Shown: positions 16,327 through 24,893 of the stretch, piece after piece
Layout: each line of letters begins with the position of its first letter
Numbering within the stretch: the first letter of the stretch is position 1
Assembly (NCBI GenBank): GCA_001953215.1
Contig: CP019169.1
Coordinates: 186,001-250,000, forward strand
DNA from: Betaproteobacteria bacterium GR16-43
GTDB lineage: Bacteria; Pseudomonadota; Gammaproteobacteria; Burkholderiales; Usitatibacteraceae
Direction of reading: 5' to 3'
Length of the DNA: 64,000 bases
Position numbers and translations under genes: made by a program
The notes under the pieces: model-generated
The model's database searches: none
What the model saw: the letters and a program-made list of their open reading frames with translations, nothing else
Told to the model about the DNA's origin: nothing

Positions 16327-18069
16327 CTAGTGGCCCTTGTAGATCTGGTCGATCAGGTCCTGGTGACGCTCCAGGATCGCGTTGCGCTTCAGTTTCAACG
16401 TCGGCGTGAGCGTGCCGTTGTCCACGGTCCAGCGCTCCGGGACGATGGCGATGCGGCGGATCTGCGCGTAGCCGGGAAAGGACTTCACGAGCTGGGCCAC
16501 GCGCGCGGTGAGCGCCTTCTCGTCGAGGCCCTTCGCTTCCGGGCCGAGCACGACGAGCGCCCCGAGGTACGGCTTGCCCTCGCCCACGACCATCGCCTGC
16601 TCGAAGGCGGGATCCAGCTGGATGGCGAGCTCCATGTCGACGGGCGGCACCTTCTCGCCGTTGCCGAGCACGATGATCTCCTTGATGCGCCCCGTGATGT
16701 AGAGGAAGCCGTTGTCGAGGCGCGCGCGATCGCCGGTGTTCAACCAGCCGGAGGCATTGAGCACCTTCGCCGTCGCTTCTTCGTTGTGCCAGTAGCCGAG
16801 CATCACGTTCGGCCCCTTCACCAGGAGCGCGCCCTGCTCGTCGAAGGCGATCTCGATGCCGGGCAGCGGGCTGCCGATGCTCGTGGGGTCGTTCTTCTCG
16901 AGGCGGTTGCCGCTCACGATCGGCGCGGCTTCCGTGAGCCCGTAGCCCTGGCAGATCGGCAGGCCGAGCCCGAGGAAGGTGTTGGCGATGCTGGGGTTCA
17001 GCGCGGCGCCTCCGCTGATGCACAAGCGAAGCCGTCCACCCATGCGCGAAAGCAGCTTCTCCGCCACGAGGGCCTTCAGCAGCGGCCACAGCAGGAAGCC
17101 CGCCTGCCACGGGCCGCGCCGCTGGCGCCAAAGGAACATCGCGTAGCCGGTGCGATGGGTGTGCTCGAAGAGCCACTTCTTCCCGCGCGAGGCGTCGGCG
17201 AGGCTGGCATGCACGCCGGCGTGCAACCGCTCGAAGATGCGCGGCACGGAGACGATCACCGTGGGCCGTGCGGTCTTGAAGTCCTCCGAGAGCTGCTGCA
17301 CGGAGCGCGCGAACGTGACGTGGCTGCCCGCGGCCATCGTGAGGTAGTAGCCCACGGTGCGTTCGAACATGTGCGACAGCGGCAGGAACGAGAGGAACGT
17401 GTCGTTGGTGTAGACCGCGTACGCGCCCAGTGCCGAGCGCACGTTCTGCAGCATGTTCTGGTGCGAGAGCATCACGCCCTTGGGCTTGCCCGTGGTGCCG
17501 GAGGTGTAGACGATCGTGGCGAGCGCGTTGCCGCCCACCTTCGCCGGCGGCGCGTCGAGGCCGGCCGCGGGCAACCACGTGGAGAGCGCCTGCACCTTCG
17601 CATCGTCCGATGCAACGGGCTTCACCGTGACGATGCGCTTCAGGCTTGGCACCGCCTTCACGATCTCGGCCAGGCGCTTCAGGTGCTCCTCGCCCTCGAC
17701 GAGGATCACTTGCACGCCCGCGTTGTCGAGGATGTAGCCGAAGTTCTCGGGTCGGTCCTCGACATACAGCGGCACCACAACGATGCCCTCGGCGTGCGCG
17801 CCCTGGTCGAAGGCGACCCAGTCACAGCAGTTGCGCAACATGATGGCAACGCGGTCGCCGGCCTTGAGGCCCTCGCGCACCAGCGCGGCGCGCACGCGCG
17901 CGGCGTCGCGCGCGATCTCCGACCACTTGCGGCTCCGCCACGTCTGGATCGCGGCGTCATATTCGCGATAGGCGAAAGCCGAGGGCGTGAGGGCCACGCG
18001 GCGCGCGAAGACATCGGCGAGCGTATCCACGGATTCGATCGGCACATACGATTTCACGTGAGCCGGCAC
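16327..18069 (-). CDS. fadD: Long-chain fatty acid-CoA ligase (AMP-forming)
   Basis: A 580-residue adenylate-forming enzyme that activates fatty acids with ATP and CoA. Core motifs are YTSGTTGKPKGVMLSHQN, the A5-type QGYGLTEAAP, GWLNTGDRARLDNGFLYITGRIKEII, and LTPTLKLKRN at the C-terminus, where the lysine completes adenylation. The architecture is that of long-chain acyl-CoA synthetases of the FadD15/FAA type. The start is GTG with a GGAGGGG site 5-9 nt upstream. First gene of the ligase-SDR-MDR-dgkA operon; feeds the neighbouring beta-oxidation enzymes. Confidence 0.9.
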   Translation of the reverse strand: MPAHVKSYVPIESVDTLADVFARRVALTPSAFAYREYDAAIQTWRSRKWSEIARDAARVRAALVREGLKAGDRVAIMLRNCCDWVAFDQGAHAEGIVVVPLYVEDRPENFGYILDNAGVQVILVEGEEHLKRLAEIVKAVPSLKRIVTVKPVASDDAKVQALSTWLPAAGLDAPPAKVGGNALATIVYTSGTTGKPKGVMLSHQNMLQNVRSALGAYAVYTNDTFLSFLPLSHMFERTVGYYLTMAAGSHVTFARSVQQLSEDFKTARPTVIVSVPRIFERLHAGVHASLADASRGKKWLFEHTHRTGYAMFLWRQRRGPWQAGFLLWPLLKALVAEKLLSRMGGRLRLCISGGAALNPSIANTFLGLGLPICQGYGLTEAAPIVSGNRLEKNDPTSIGSPLPGIEIAFDEQGALLVKGPNVMLGYWHNEEATAKVLNASGWLNTGDRARLDNGFLYITGRIKEIIVLGNGEKVPPVDMELAIQLDPAFEQAMVVGEGKPYLGALVVLGPEAKGLDEKALTARVAQLVKSFPGYAQIRRIAIVPERWTVDNGTLTPTLKLKRNAILERHQDLIDQIYKGH

Positions 18070-18117
18070 GATGCCCCTCCGCTTGCGAAGGCTTGAAGCC
18101 TACCACCACGCGCCACG

Positions 18118-19128
18118 CTACCTCGCCTCCTCGGCGCGCCGGATGCGCTCCGCGAGCCCGGGATGCGTCGACCAGTATGAGTGCGTGTCGCTGTCCGGGT
18201 CGATCTCGCGCGCCTTGCCCAGCCGCCGCAACGCCGCGGCGAAGTCCGACGGCGACCGGCCCGCGCGGCGCAGCAGGTCGAGCGCGAAGGCGTCGGCCTC
18301 ATCCTCGAAGTCGCGCGAGTAGGAGGCCTGCAACAGCCATGCCGGCGTCGAGCCGGCCAGCGAGGCGAGCGCGCCCAGGTCCCCCATCACGGCCGCGGAA
18401 ACGAGCGCGCGCAGGGAACCGCGCAGCAGCGCACGGGCGCCATGGCGCTCGTGCACGTGTCCCAGCTCGTGCGCCAGCACGGCCGCGAGCTCCCTGCGTT
18501 CGACGAGACCCACCAGCGAATCGGTGACGATCACGATGCCGCCCGGCAGCGCGACGGCATTGGGGCCGAGCACCTTCGATTCGCGGAACTCGAGGCGCGT
18601 CGACGGTGGCAGGCCGGCCGAAGCCACGAGCCCGCGGAAGTCCTCGGCGATGGGCGCGGACACTTCGGGCGCCAGCTTCGAGGGTGTGAAGAGCACCGCG
18701 TCGACCGCGGCGAGGGTGTCGGGCCCCAGCGCCGCTTCCGACGCCGCGGGGATGCTGCGCGCGACGCGATCCGCCATCGCGGGGATCGCATACAAATAGA
18801 CCGCCCAGCCGCCCGCGACGACGCCGGCCAGCGCGAAGACGATCGCGCGCGAATGCGATTCGAGGCGGCGGGCGAGCCCGGCCTGGGCCGGGATGCCGAG
18901 GGACTCGTCCACGGCGGCGGCGTCGGAGGCCACCAGCAACCCACCGTCCGGCAACGCCATGCGAATCGGCGTGTGGCCCACGGTCGGCAGGACGCGCACC
19001 TCGTCGCGTCCGAACTCGAGCGCCAGTTCGCCGCCCGCCACGGTGAGGCGCGTGCCCTCGACCGTCGCGCGCACCGGATGGCACCGCGAGGAGCGTCCGT
19101 CGAAATAGTCCGCGTCGAAGCCGTTCAC
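18118..19128 (-). CDS. M48-family metallopeptidase, membrane anchored
   Basis: A 336-residue zinc peptidase. The motif AHELGHVHERHG gives the two zinc His residues and the catalytic Glu; EDEADAFAL supplies the third ligand. One membrane helix at about 95-115 separates an N-terminal small domain (FDGRSSRCHPVRATVEG, similar to M48 proteins with an N-terminal DUF-type beta domain) from the protease. A second hydrophobic stretch follows the HExxH motif. M48 relatives act in envelope protein quality control. Start is GTG, overlapping the stop of the DUF898 gene (GTGA), so the two are translationally coupled, a common pairing. Confidence 0.85.
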   Translation of the reverse strand: MNGFDADYFDGRSSRCHPVRATVEGTRLTVAGGELALEFGRDEVRVLPTVGHTPIRMALPDGGLLVASDAAAVDESLGIPAQAGLARRLESHSRAIVFALAGVVAGGWAVYLYAIPAMADRVARSIPAASEAALGPDTLAAVDAVLFTPSKLAPEVSAPIAEDFRGLVASAGLPPSTRLEFRESKVLGPNAVALPGGIVIVTDSLVGLVERRELAAVLAHELGHVHERHGARALLRGSLRALVSAAVMGDLGALASLAGSTPAWLLQASYSRDFEDEADAFALDLLRRAGRSPSDFAAALRRLGKAREIDPDSDTHSYWSTHPGLAERIRRAEEAR

Positions 19129-20225
19129 AGGGAAAGATCCACGTCGAACATCTCGCCGAGCTGGTCGCCGGCGGCGCTCACGGGACGCGCGATGGCCGCG
19201 AGCACGTCATCGAGGTCACCGTCGGACTCGAGCGCGAGCTGCTCCGCCCTGTAGTGCGCCGTGCGAACGACCGCCCACGGCACCGCCAGCCCGAACGTGC
19301 AGGCGACGGCGAGCAGGTTCACGAAGTAGATCTTCGCCAGCTTGCCCGCCGCGAGCGTGCTCACGAAGCGCACGCCGCCCGCCATGCGCGTGCCGCCAAA
19401 GACCACATTCGCGACCCGCGACCGCGTGTACGCGAGGAACGCGGCGATCCCGCCCAGGTACGCCAACCAGAACAGGCCAACGCCGATCTTCGGAGAGCCA
19501 ATGGCGACGAGACCGACGACGGCTCCGATGGCGAAGAGACCGAGGAACGCGGCAATGCCGGCGGCAATGTAGATGACATACATCTCGCTGTACGGAAGAT
19601 CGATCCCGAAGCGCGCGTCGCCGAAGGCGGCGTTGCCGACGGAATAGCGCTTGAGCGCGCCCACGACCCGCGGATACGAAGCGGCGAACGCGAGGCCCGG
19701 CACGATGAGGGCGAACCAGTGCCACGCCGTGCGGGGCACGTCGCCGTCGGCGCCGAGCAGCAGGCCGAGGATGGGCCAGAGGGCCAGCGGCCACACCGCC
19801 ACCGCCGCGTCCCGCAGGCCTCCGTGGAAGTGGAAGCGCAGGTTGCGGTAGCTGGAGTTTACGGCGTTGAACCGCAGCGTCCGCTGGATGAGCCAGGGCG
19901 ATGCGGCGATGGCCGCGAGCAGCACTCCATAGGCGGCTCGCGGATAGAACTCGGAGACCACGGTGTAGGCCGCGAACGCGGCGAACGCAAGCAGGCGCCC
20001 CTTGAGGATCGAAACCGGATCGCCGTGATAGTCGAAGTTCGCGCCCGCCACCCACGTGTTGCCGTAGAAGTAGCGCTTCTTCCTCACCTTCGCCCACGGC
20101 GAGTACAGGCCGAGCGTGATCATGGTCAGGAAGAGATTGACGATCCAGATTCCAAAGTATTCGCGCGCATCGCCCTCGAAACGGAAGGCGTGGCGAACCG
20201 TGCCGGCCGGCAGCACCTCATTCAT
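19125..20225 (-). CDS. DUF898 (YjgN-type) membrane protein
   Basis: A 366-residue polytopic membrane protein. The N-terminal segment FRFEGDAREYFGIWIVNLFLTMITLGLYSPWAKVRKKRYFYGNT is the YjgN/DUF898 hallmark and is partly repeated near residue 205 and again near 300 (YFVNLLAVACTFGLAVPWAVVRTAHY). This shows an internal triplicated unit. Function is unknown. It is coupled to the M48 peptidase gene downstream and overlaps the GNAT gene upstream by 4 bp (ATGA). Confidence 0.87.
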   Translation of the reverse strand: MNEVLPAGTVRHAFRFEGDAREYFGIWIVNLFLTMITLGLYSPWAKVRKKRYFYGNTWVAGANFDYHGDPVSILKGRLLAFAAFAAYTVVSEFYPRAAYGVLLAAIAASPWLIQRTLRFNAVNSSYRNLRFHFHGGLRDAAVAVWPLALWPILGLLLGADGDVPRTAWHWFALIVPGLAFAASYPRVVGALKRYSVGNAAFGDARFGIDLPYSEMYVIYIAAGIAAFLGLFAIGAVVGLVAIGSPKIGVGLFWLAYLGGIAAFLAYTRSRVANVVFGGTRMAGGVRFVSTLAAGKLAKIYFVNLLAVACTFGLAVPWAVVRTAHYRAEQLALESDGDLDDVLAAIARPVSAAGDQLGEMFDVDLSL

Positions 20226-20737
20226 GCGGGCACCGAGTCGCCGAGGCCGAGCGAGCGCTGCATGAGCACGGTGTCCACCCAACGCCCGTGCTTGAATCCG
20301 ATCGAGCGGAAGGTGCCCGTCATCTCGAAACCGCAGGCGCGATGCACGCCGATCGACGCGGCATTCGCGCTGTCGCCGATCACGGCGATGAGCTGGCGGC
20401 AGCCGCGCTGCTCGCAGGCGACGACCAGCGCGTCCAGCAAGGCGCGCCCCAATCCCCTGCCCGCGAAGCGCACGTCGACGTAGACCGAATCCTCCCACGC
20501 GAACCGATAGGCCGGGCGCGTGCGATACAGGCTTGCATATGCGTAGCCCACAACAACGCCGTCGAGCTCCGCGACCAGGTACGGGAAGCCGCCCTGGACG
20601 ATCGCCTCGTAGCGCCGGCCGATCTCGGCCGCGTCGGGCGCTTCGGTCTCGAACGACGCCAGGCCGGTGCGCACGTGGTGGCCGTAGATCGCCGCGATCG
20701 CCTCGACGTCGCGCGGCTCGGCATCCCGCAGCTTCAT
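20222..20737 (-). CDS. GNAT N-acetyltransferase, phosphinothricin/MddA-like
   Basis: A 171-residue acetyltransferase of the PAT/YncA subfamily. Family marks are the start LRDAEPRDVEAIAAIYGHHV, the acetyl-CoA loop VDVRFAGRGLGRALL, and S-IGVHRACGFEMTGTFRSIGFKHGRWVDTVLMQR. Members acetylate phosphinothricin, methionine sulfone or similar amino acid analogues. The start and stop overlap both neighbours by 4 bp, so it is co-translated with the alpha/beta hydrolase and DUF898 genes; the relation between them is not obvious. Confidence 0.85.
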   Translation of the reverse strand: MKLRDAEPRDVEAIAAIYGHHVRTGLASFETEAPDAAEIGRRYEAIVQGGFPYLVAELDGVVVGYAYASLYRTRPAYRFAWEDSVYVDVRFAGRGLGRALLDALVVACEQRGCRQLIAVIGDSANAASIGVHRACGFEMTGTFRSIGFKHGRWVDTVLMQRSLGLGDSVPA

Positions 20738-21588
20738 GCGACCCGCGCGCGCAGCCAGGCGAGCGTCTCGTTCCAGAACGTGTCGCGGCTACGTTCGGAG
20801 AAAAAGCCGAAGTGCCCGATGCGGTCGCGGCCCCGGTCGGCGGGTGTGATGTGGCGGCGTTCCACCGCGGCGGCGCGATAGAAGCCATGGAGGCTGTCGA
20901 TGGCGGGCTTCGTGATCAGCTCGTCGTCCTCGAACGAGAACGAGAGGATCGGCGCCTTCACGCGCAGGAAAGCCTCGCGGTACGCGGGTGACTCGCCGGC
21001 GATGTAGTCCGGATGCAGGCACCACTTGCGCCACTGCCACGCCACGCCGCGCGGCAGGTCGCCGACCACGCGCAACCGCTTGCCCGGGAAGTAGCCGAAG
21101 ACGGGCGTGAGGAGGGGAATGAAGACGAACCAGAGCAAGCGGACCTGGACGGGAATGCGATCGTTGAAGCGATAGTAACCGCTGCCCGCCGTCACCGTGA
21201 CCGCGGCACGCACCTGCGCGTTGCCGGGCACCACGCCGAGGGCCTGGCCGCCGAGCGAATGGCCGAGCAGGCAGAGCGGCAAGTTGGGCGCCGCACCTTG
21301 CGCTTCGCGGAGCATCGCTTCGAGGTCACGCTCGGCCCACAGCGAGACGTCCGCGTCGAAACCGCGCAACGTGGCGGGGCGCGACCAGCCCATGCCGCGA
21401 TAGTCGAACGTGAGGACATGGACCCCGTTGTCCGCGAGGAACGCGGCGAGGGGCGCGTAGAAATCCTGCCGCACGCCCATCGCGCCGGCGAGGACAACCG
21501 TGGCGAAGGCGGGGCCGCGCGCCGCGAAGCGCGTGACGGCAAGCTCGTGCCCATCCGCCGCCTTCGCGGCGCCGCGCTGCCCGTCCAC
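20734..21588 (-). CDS. Alpha/beta hydrolase
   Basis: A 284-residue hydrolase. The nucleophile elbow is LLGHSLGGQALG (Ser in GHSLG) and an oxyanion-type segment VVLAGAMGVRQDFY precedes it. The acid FSFEDDEL and the terminal histidine in GRDRIGHFGFFSE complete a likely triad. This pattern fits serine aminopeptidase S33-like esterases often found near fatty-acid genes. Start is GTG. It follows the DUF4442 gene by 1 bp. The substrate is unknown. Confidence 0.82.
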   Translation of the reverse strand: MDGQRGAAKAADGHELAVTRFAARGPAFATVVLAGAMGVRQDFYAPLAAFLADNGVHVLTFDYRGMGWSRPATLRGFDADVSLWAERDLEAMLREAQGAAPNLPLCLLGHSLGGQALGVVPGNAQVRAAVTVTAGSGYYRFNDRIPVQVRLLWFVFIPLLTPVFGYFPGKRLRVVGDLPRGVAWQWRKWCLHPDYIAGESPAYREAFLRVKAPILSFSFEDDELITKPAIDSLHGFYRAAAVERRHITPADRGRDRIGHFGFFSERSRDTFWNETLAWLRARVA

Positions 21589-21589
21589 C

Positions 21590-22054
21590 TCAGGCCTTCT
21601 TGCGGGGCGTGACCCACATGGTGATCACCGCGCGCACGACGACCTGCCCGGCGCGGTCCTTGATCTCGACCGTCACGGGCACGTCCTGCGATGCGCCTTC
21701 CTCGACGTTGCCGACCACGGCGTGCGCCTCGACGTCCGTCTCGGCCTTCTTCAGGTATTCGACCTGCATGCCTTTCGGGAGCCAGCGCATCGAGGCCGGG
21801 ATGGAGATCTCGGTCAGCGTTCCCGCGGCGATCTCCGCGAGGTTGCACATCGCGATCGCGTGCACGGTGCCGATGTGGTTCTGCACGGCGCGGTGCTTCT
21901 TCATCGACACGCGCGCGAAACCGGGACGGAACTCCTCGATGCGCGGCGAGATCGACGCGAAGTACGGCGCCTTCCAGCAGATCACTTTCGTGAAGAGGGC
22001 TTTTCCGAAAGGCTTGCCTTCCAGCTTGTTCCACGCCGCTAGCGCTCGATTCAT
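21590..22054 (-). CDS. DUF4442 hotdog-fold protein (acyl-CoA thioesterase-like)
   Basis: A 154-residue hotdog protein. The sequence HRAVQNHIGTVHAIAMCNLAEIAAGTLTEI matches the DUF4442/PaaI-like active-site helix, with N-H-x-G-T-x-H-A. It starts with the family WNKLEGKPFGKALFTK-like segment. Probably an acyl-CoA hydrolase. It heads the cluster running through the hydrolase, GNAT, DUF898 and M48 genes, and lies just downstream of the MITE-like element at 22081. Confidence 0.8.
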   Translation of the reverse strand: MNRALAAWNKLEGKPFGKALFTKVICWKAPYFASISPRIEEFRPGFARVSMKKHRAVQNHIGTVHAIAMCNLAEIAAGTLTEISIPASMRWLPKGMQVEYLKKAETDVEAHAVVGNVEEGASQDVPVTVEIKDRAGQVVVRAVITMWVTPRKKA

Positions 22055-22080
22055 TTTTTCTCGCTTCGCGAGTTACGGCG

Positions 22081-22209
22081 AAAGGCGCTCTCCGCAGATA
22101 AACACAGATAAACGCAGATGAAAGTCAAAGACCTGGGGTAAAACCCGAATTGCCTCTTGCCTTTGGGGTTATCGGCGTTTATCTGTGTTTATCTGCGGAG
22201 GACGCCTTT
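22081..22209. mobile_element. MITE-like inverted-repeat element, family A copy 1
   Basis: A 129-bp palindromic insert between DUF4442 and the multifunctional enzyme gene. The ends AAAGGCG...CCGCAGATAAAC and GTTTATCTGCGGAGGACGCC pair, and each arm holds a short tandem repeat of GATAAACnC units. The centre contains AAAGACCTGGGGT. A second copy with the same ends, arm repeats and centre lies at 36063. It encodes no protein. Its transcript could fold into one long hairpin. Confidence 0.8.
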
Positions 22210-22221
22210 CGCCTTAGTGCT

Positions 22222-24240
22222 CTAAATGGTCTGCCACCCTGCGTCCGCGGCGAAGCGCTCGCCGTGCTGCTTGCGCAGCTCTTCGAGGATGGCGAGCAAC
22301 TCCGGCTTGCCGCGCTGGCGGATGTACTGGATCGGCCCGCCGCGATGCGGCGCGAAGCCGGTGCCGAAGACGATCCCCGCATCGCAGAGGTCGGCATCCG
22401 CGACGATCTTCTCGCGCACGCACGCAACGGCCTCGTTGAGCGCGGGCAGCACCAGGCGATCGGCCAGCGCCTTCAGGTCGACGGTGCCCGAGCCCGGCGA
22501 AGATTTCACCGGCTTGCCGTTGACCCACTTGTAGAAGCCTTCGCCCGATTTCTTGCCGAAGCGCTTGCCGTCGACCAGTGCCTTCAATTTCTTCGGCACG
22601 ATCGCGCCGGGCTTCGCGAGCTCCTGGCCCACGGCCCAGCCGATGTCCAGGCCCACCATGTCGGCCAGCTCGATCGGTCCCATCGGCATGCCGAAGTCCT
22701 TCGCCGCCGCGTCGATCGTCTCGGGCGGGACGCCTTCGTCGACCATCAGCATCGCTTCGTTCAGGTACGGCGTGAGGACGCGATTCACGAGGAAGCCGGG
22801 TTCGGACTTGCACGGCAGCGGCAGCTTGTCGATCTGCTTGGCGAACGCCTGGCCCGCCTGCATCACGTCCGGATGGGTGCGCGGGCTCTCCACGATCTCG
22901 ACCAGCATCATCTGCGGGACCGGGTTGAAGAAGTGCAACCCCACGAGGCGCTCCGGACGCTTCAGCGCGGGGAAGAGGTCCTGCAGCGGGATGCTCGAGG
23001 TGTTCGAGGCGAGGATGGCGCCGGGCTTCATCTTCGGCTCGACCTGCGCGAAGACCTTGCGCTTCACCTCGGCGTTCTCGACGATCGCCTCGATGATGAG
23101 GTCGGCCTTGGCGACCCCGGAGCCGGCCACGTCGGGAATGAGGCGATCCATGGCCGCCTGTACCAGGTGCGGCAGCTTCAGGCGCTTCGTGTAGAGCTCG
23201 TGCGCTCGCTGGATCGCCGGCGAGATCTTCTCGGGCGCCAGGTCCTGCAGCGTGACGGTGACGCCCCGCAAGGCCGACCACGCCGCGATGTCGCCGCCCA
23301 TCGCGCCCGCGCCGATCACATGAAGATGCCTGATCGGGGCGACCTCGGCCTTGCCGAGGCCCTTCAGCCGGTCCTGCAGCTTGAACAGGCGAATGAGGTT
23401 GGCGGTGGTCGGGTGCTTGAACAGGCTCTGCATCGACGCCGGGTGGTCGCGCGGGACGTTGCGCACGTCGCCGCCGAAATCGCGCCACAGCTCGACGATC
23501 GCGTAGGGCGCCGGGTACTGGTCGCGCCGAACCTTCGACGCCACCTGCTTCAGGGACAGGCTCGCGACGAGGTTGCGCACGAGCGGCCAGTTGGTCGCGC
23601 GCGCGGCCAGCTTGGCCCTGGAAGGCGCGGGCGGCTTCGCGAGGAACTGGCGCACCGCCGTCGCGAAGTGGCGCTTCGGCGTGATGGCATCGACGAGGCG
23701 CAGGTTTCTCGCCTTGCGGCCGTCGACGCCGCGGCCGGTAAGCATGAGGTCCAGCGCGGCGGCGGCGCCGATCACCTTGGGCATGCGCTTCGCACCGCCC
23801 CAGCCCGGCACGATGCCGATCATCACTTCGGGCAAGGCCATCTTCGTCTTCGGTCCGTCGTCGGCGATGCGGTACTTGCAGGCGAGGGCCAGCTCCGTGC
23901 CGCCGCCCATGCAGAAGCCGTGGATCATCGCGAGCGTCGGGAAGGGCAGCGCCTCGACGGCGTCGAAGACCTCGTTGCCCAGCACCAGGAAGCGTTGCGC
24001 CTCCTCGGCATCCTTCAGGCGCGTGAATTCATCGATGTCGGCCCCGGCCGCGAAGCCGTTCTCCTTCGCGGAGAGGATGGCGAGGCCCTTCGGCGCCATC
24101 GAGCGCAGGTGCTCGCAGACCTTGCGCAGCTCCTGCAGCGCTTCGGTGGAGAACGTGTTGGTGGCGCTGCCGGCGCGGTCGAACCAGAGCCAGGCGAGGT
24201 TCTCGGCGTCGACGTCGAGCTTCCAGTGGGTGAGCTGCAT
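22222..24240 (-). CDS. fadJ: Enoyl-CoA hydratase / 3-hydroxyacyl-CoA dehydrogenase, FadJ/FadB-type
   Basis: A 672-residue multifunctional enzyme with the hydratase first and the dehydrogenase last. Hydratase motifs are GFAAGADIDEF (about 62-72) and HGFCMGGGTELALACKYRIA (about 107-126), followed by ALPEVMIGIVPGWGG containing a catalytic Glu. The NAD site LHVIGAGAMGGDIAAWSA is near residue 312 and GLHFFNPVPQMMLVEIV near 420. It catalyses hydration and oxidation of enoyl-CoA. The gene is followed 5' by a DUF4442 gene (1 bp) and the second thiolase, with which it probably forms the functional pair. The family cannot be split into FadB or FadJ by eye, so the symbol is tentative. Confidence 0.9.
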   Translation of the reverse strand: MQLTHWKLDVDAENLAWLWFDRAGSATNTFSTEALQELRKVCEHLRSMAPKGLAILSAKENGFAAGADIDEFTRLKDAEEAQRFLVLGNEVFDAVEALPFPTLAMIHGFCMGGGTELALACKYRIADDGPKTKMALPEVMIGIVPGWGGAKRMPKVIGAAAALDLMLTGRGVDGRKARNLRLVDAITPKRHFATAVRQFLAKPPAPSRAKLAARATNWPLVRNLVASLSLKQVASKVRRDQYPAPYAIVELWRDFGGDVRNVPRDHPASMQSLFKHPTTANLIRLFKLQDRLKGLGKAEVAPIRHLHVIGAGAMGGDIAAWSALRGVTVTLQDLAPEKISPAIQRAHELYTKRLKLPHLVQAAMDRLIPDVAGSGVAKADLIIEAIVENAEVKRKVFAQVEPKMKPGAILASNTSSIPLQDLFPALKRPERLVGLHFFNPVPQMMLVEIVESPRTHPDVMQAGQAFAKQIDKLPLPCKSEPGFLVNRVLTPYLNEAMLMVDEGVPPETIDAAAKDFGMPMGPIELADMVGLDIGWAVGQELAKPGAIVPKKLKALVDGKRFGKKSGEGFYKWVNGKPVKSSPGSGTVDLKALADRLVLPALNEAVACVREKIVADADLCDAGIVFGTGFAPHRGGPIQYIRQRGKPELLAILEELRKQHGERFAADAGWQTI

Positions 24241-24241
24241 G

Positions 24242-24715
24242 TTATTTTTTCTTCCGGATGTAGAGCGTTTTTTCCACGGTCGCGACGACCGTCCCCTCGC
24301 CGTCCTTCAAGTCCACCGCGTACGTGGGTTCGAACTTGCCCCCTTCGCGCGTCTTCTCGATCACCTCGTCCACCATCGCCTGCGTGACGTTGAACTCCGC
24401 GGTCAGCGTGCCGCGCCCGGGCTTGAGGAAGCGGATCCCGCCGGACTTGTCCCACACGACGTACTCGCGGCCGAGGACCTGCATCATCATGACCATGTAG
24501 AACGGGTCGGCCATCGCGAACATCGAGCCGCCGAAATGCGTGCCGACGTAGTTGCGGTTGAGCATCTTCATGCGCAGCTCGACCACGACGCGGCGGAAAT
24601 CGGGCGCGATCTCGCGCACCTTCACGCCCATGCCGCGGAACGGCGGCCAGAGGTTGAACAGCCAGCGCATTCCGCGCGGCCCGAAGGCCATCTTCGAGAG
24701 GAATCCCTGCGACAT
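24242..24715 (-). CDS. DUF4442 hotdog-fold protein, second copy
   Basis: A 157-residue hotdog protein with the DUF4442 pattern RNYVGTHFGGSMFAMADPFYMVMMMQVLGREYVVWDKSG. It has Gly-Thr-His-Phe-Gly where the first copy (21590) has Gly-Thr-Val-His-Ala, so the two are distant paralogues. Probably an acyl-CoA thioesterase. It is 1 bp upstream of the multifunctional enzyme gene and separated from the thiolase gene by the element at 24758. Confidence 0.8.
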   Translation of the reverse strand: MSQGFLSKMAFGPRGMRWLFNLWPPFRGMGVKVREIAPDFRRVVVELRMKMLNRNYVGTHFGGSMFAMADPFYMVMMMQVLGREYVVWDKSGGIRFLKPGRGTLTAEFNVTQAMVDEVIEKTREGGKFEPTYAVDLKDGEGTVVATVEKTLYIRKKK

Positions 24716-24757
24716 TTGTTCCCTGCGGAGTTTAGGTCAAAGGCAAAGTCAAAGGCG

Positions 24758-24878
24758 ATTGAACCGCAGAGACCCCTGAGACCCCGGAGGAAACCCCAAG
24801 CCTATGCCCGGATCGCGATGCCTGCCGAATTGCACTGGAAGGTTTTCTCTGGGGTCTCCGGGGCCTCTGCGGTTCAAT
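24758..24878. mobile_element. MITE-like inverted-repeat element, family B
   Basis: A 121-bp insert with 38-bp inverted arms beginning ATTGAACCGCAGAG. About four mismatches separate the arms. Each arm has tandem GAGnCCCC units (GAGACCCCTGAGACCCC and the GAGGCCCCGGAGACCCC counterpart). It lies in the 178-bp gap between the DUF4442 and thiolase genes, otherwise one operon. It codes for nothing. The ends differ from family A but the layout (ends plus short tandem units) is the same. Confidence 0.75.
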
Positions 24879-24893
24879 GCTTTTCTTGTTCTT

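Noticed and set aside
22081-22209. GATAAACnC units read as a CRISPR array
   Set aside because: Only two or three short units in each arm, inverted between arms, no spacers of constant length and no cas genes.
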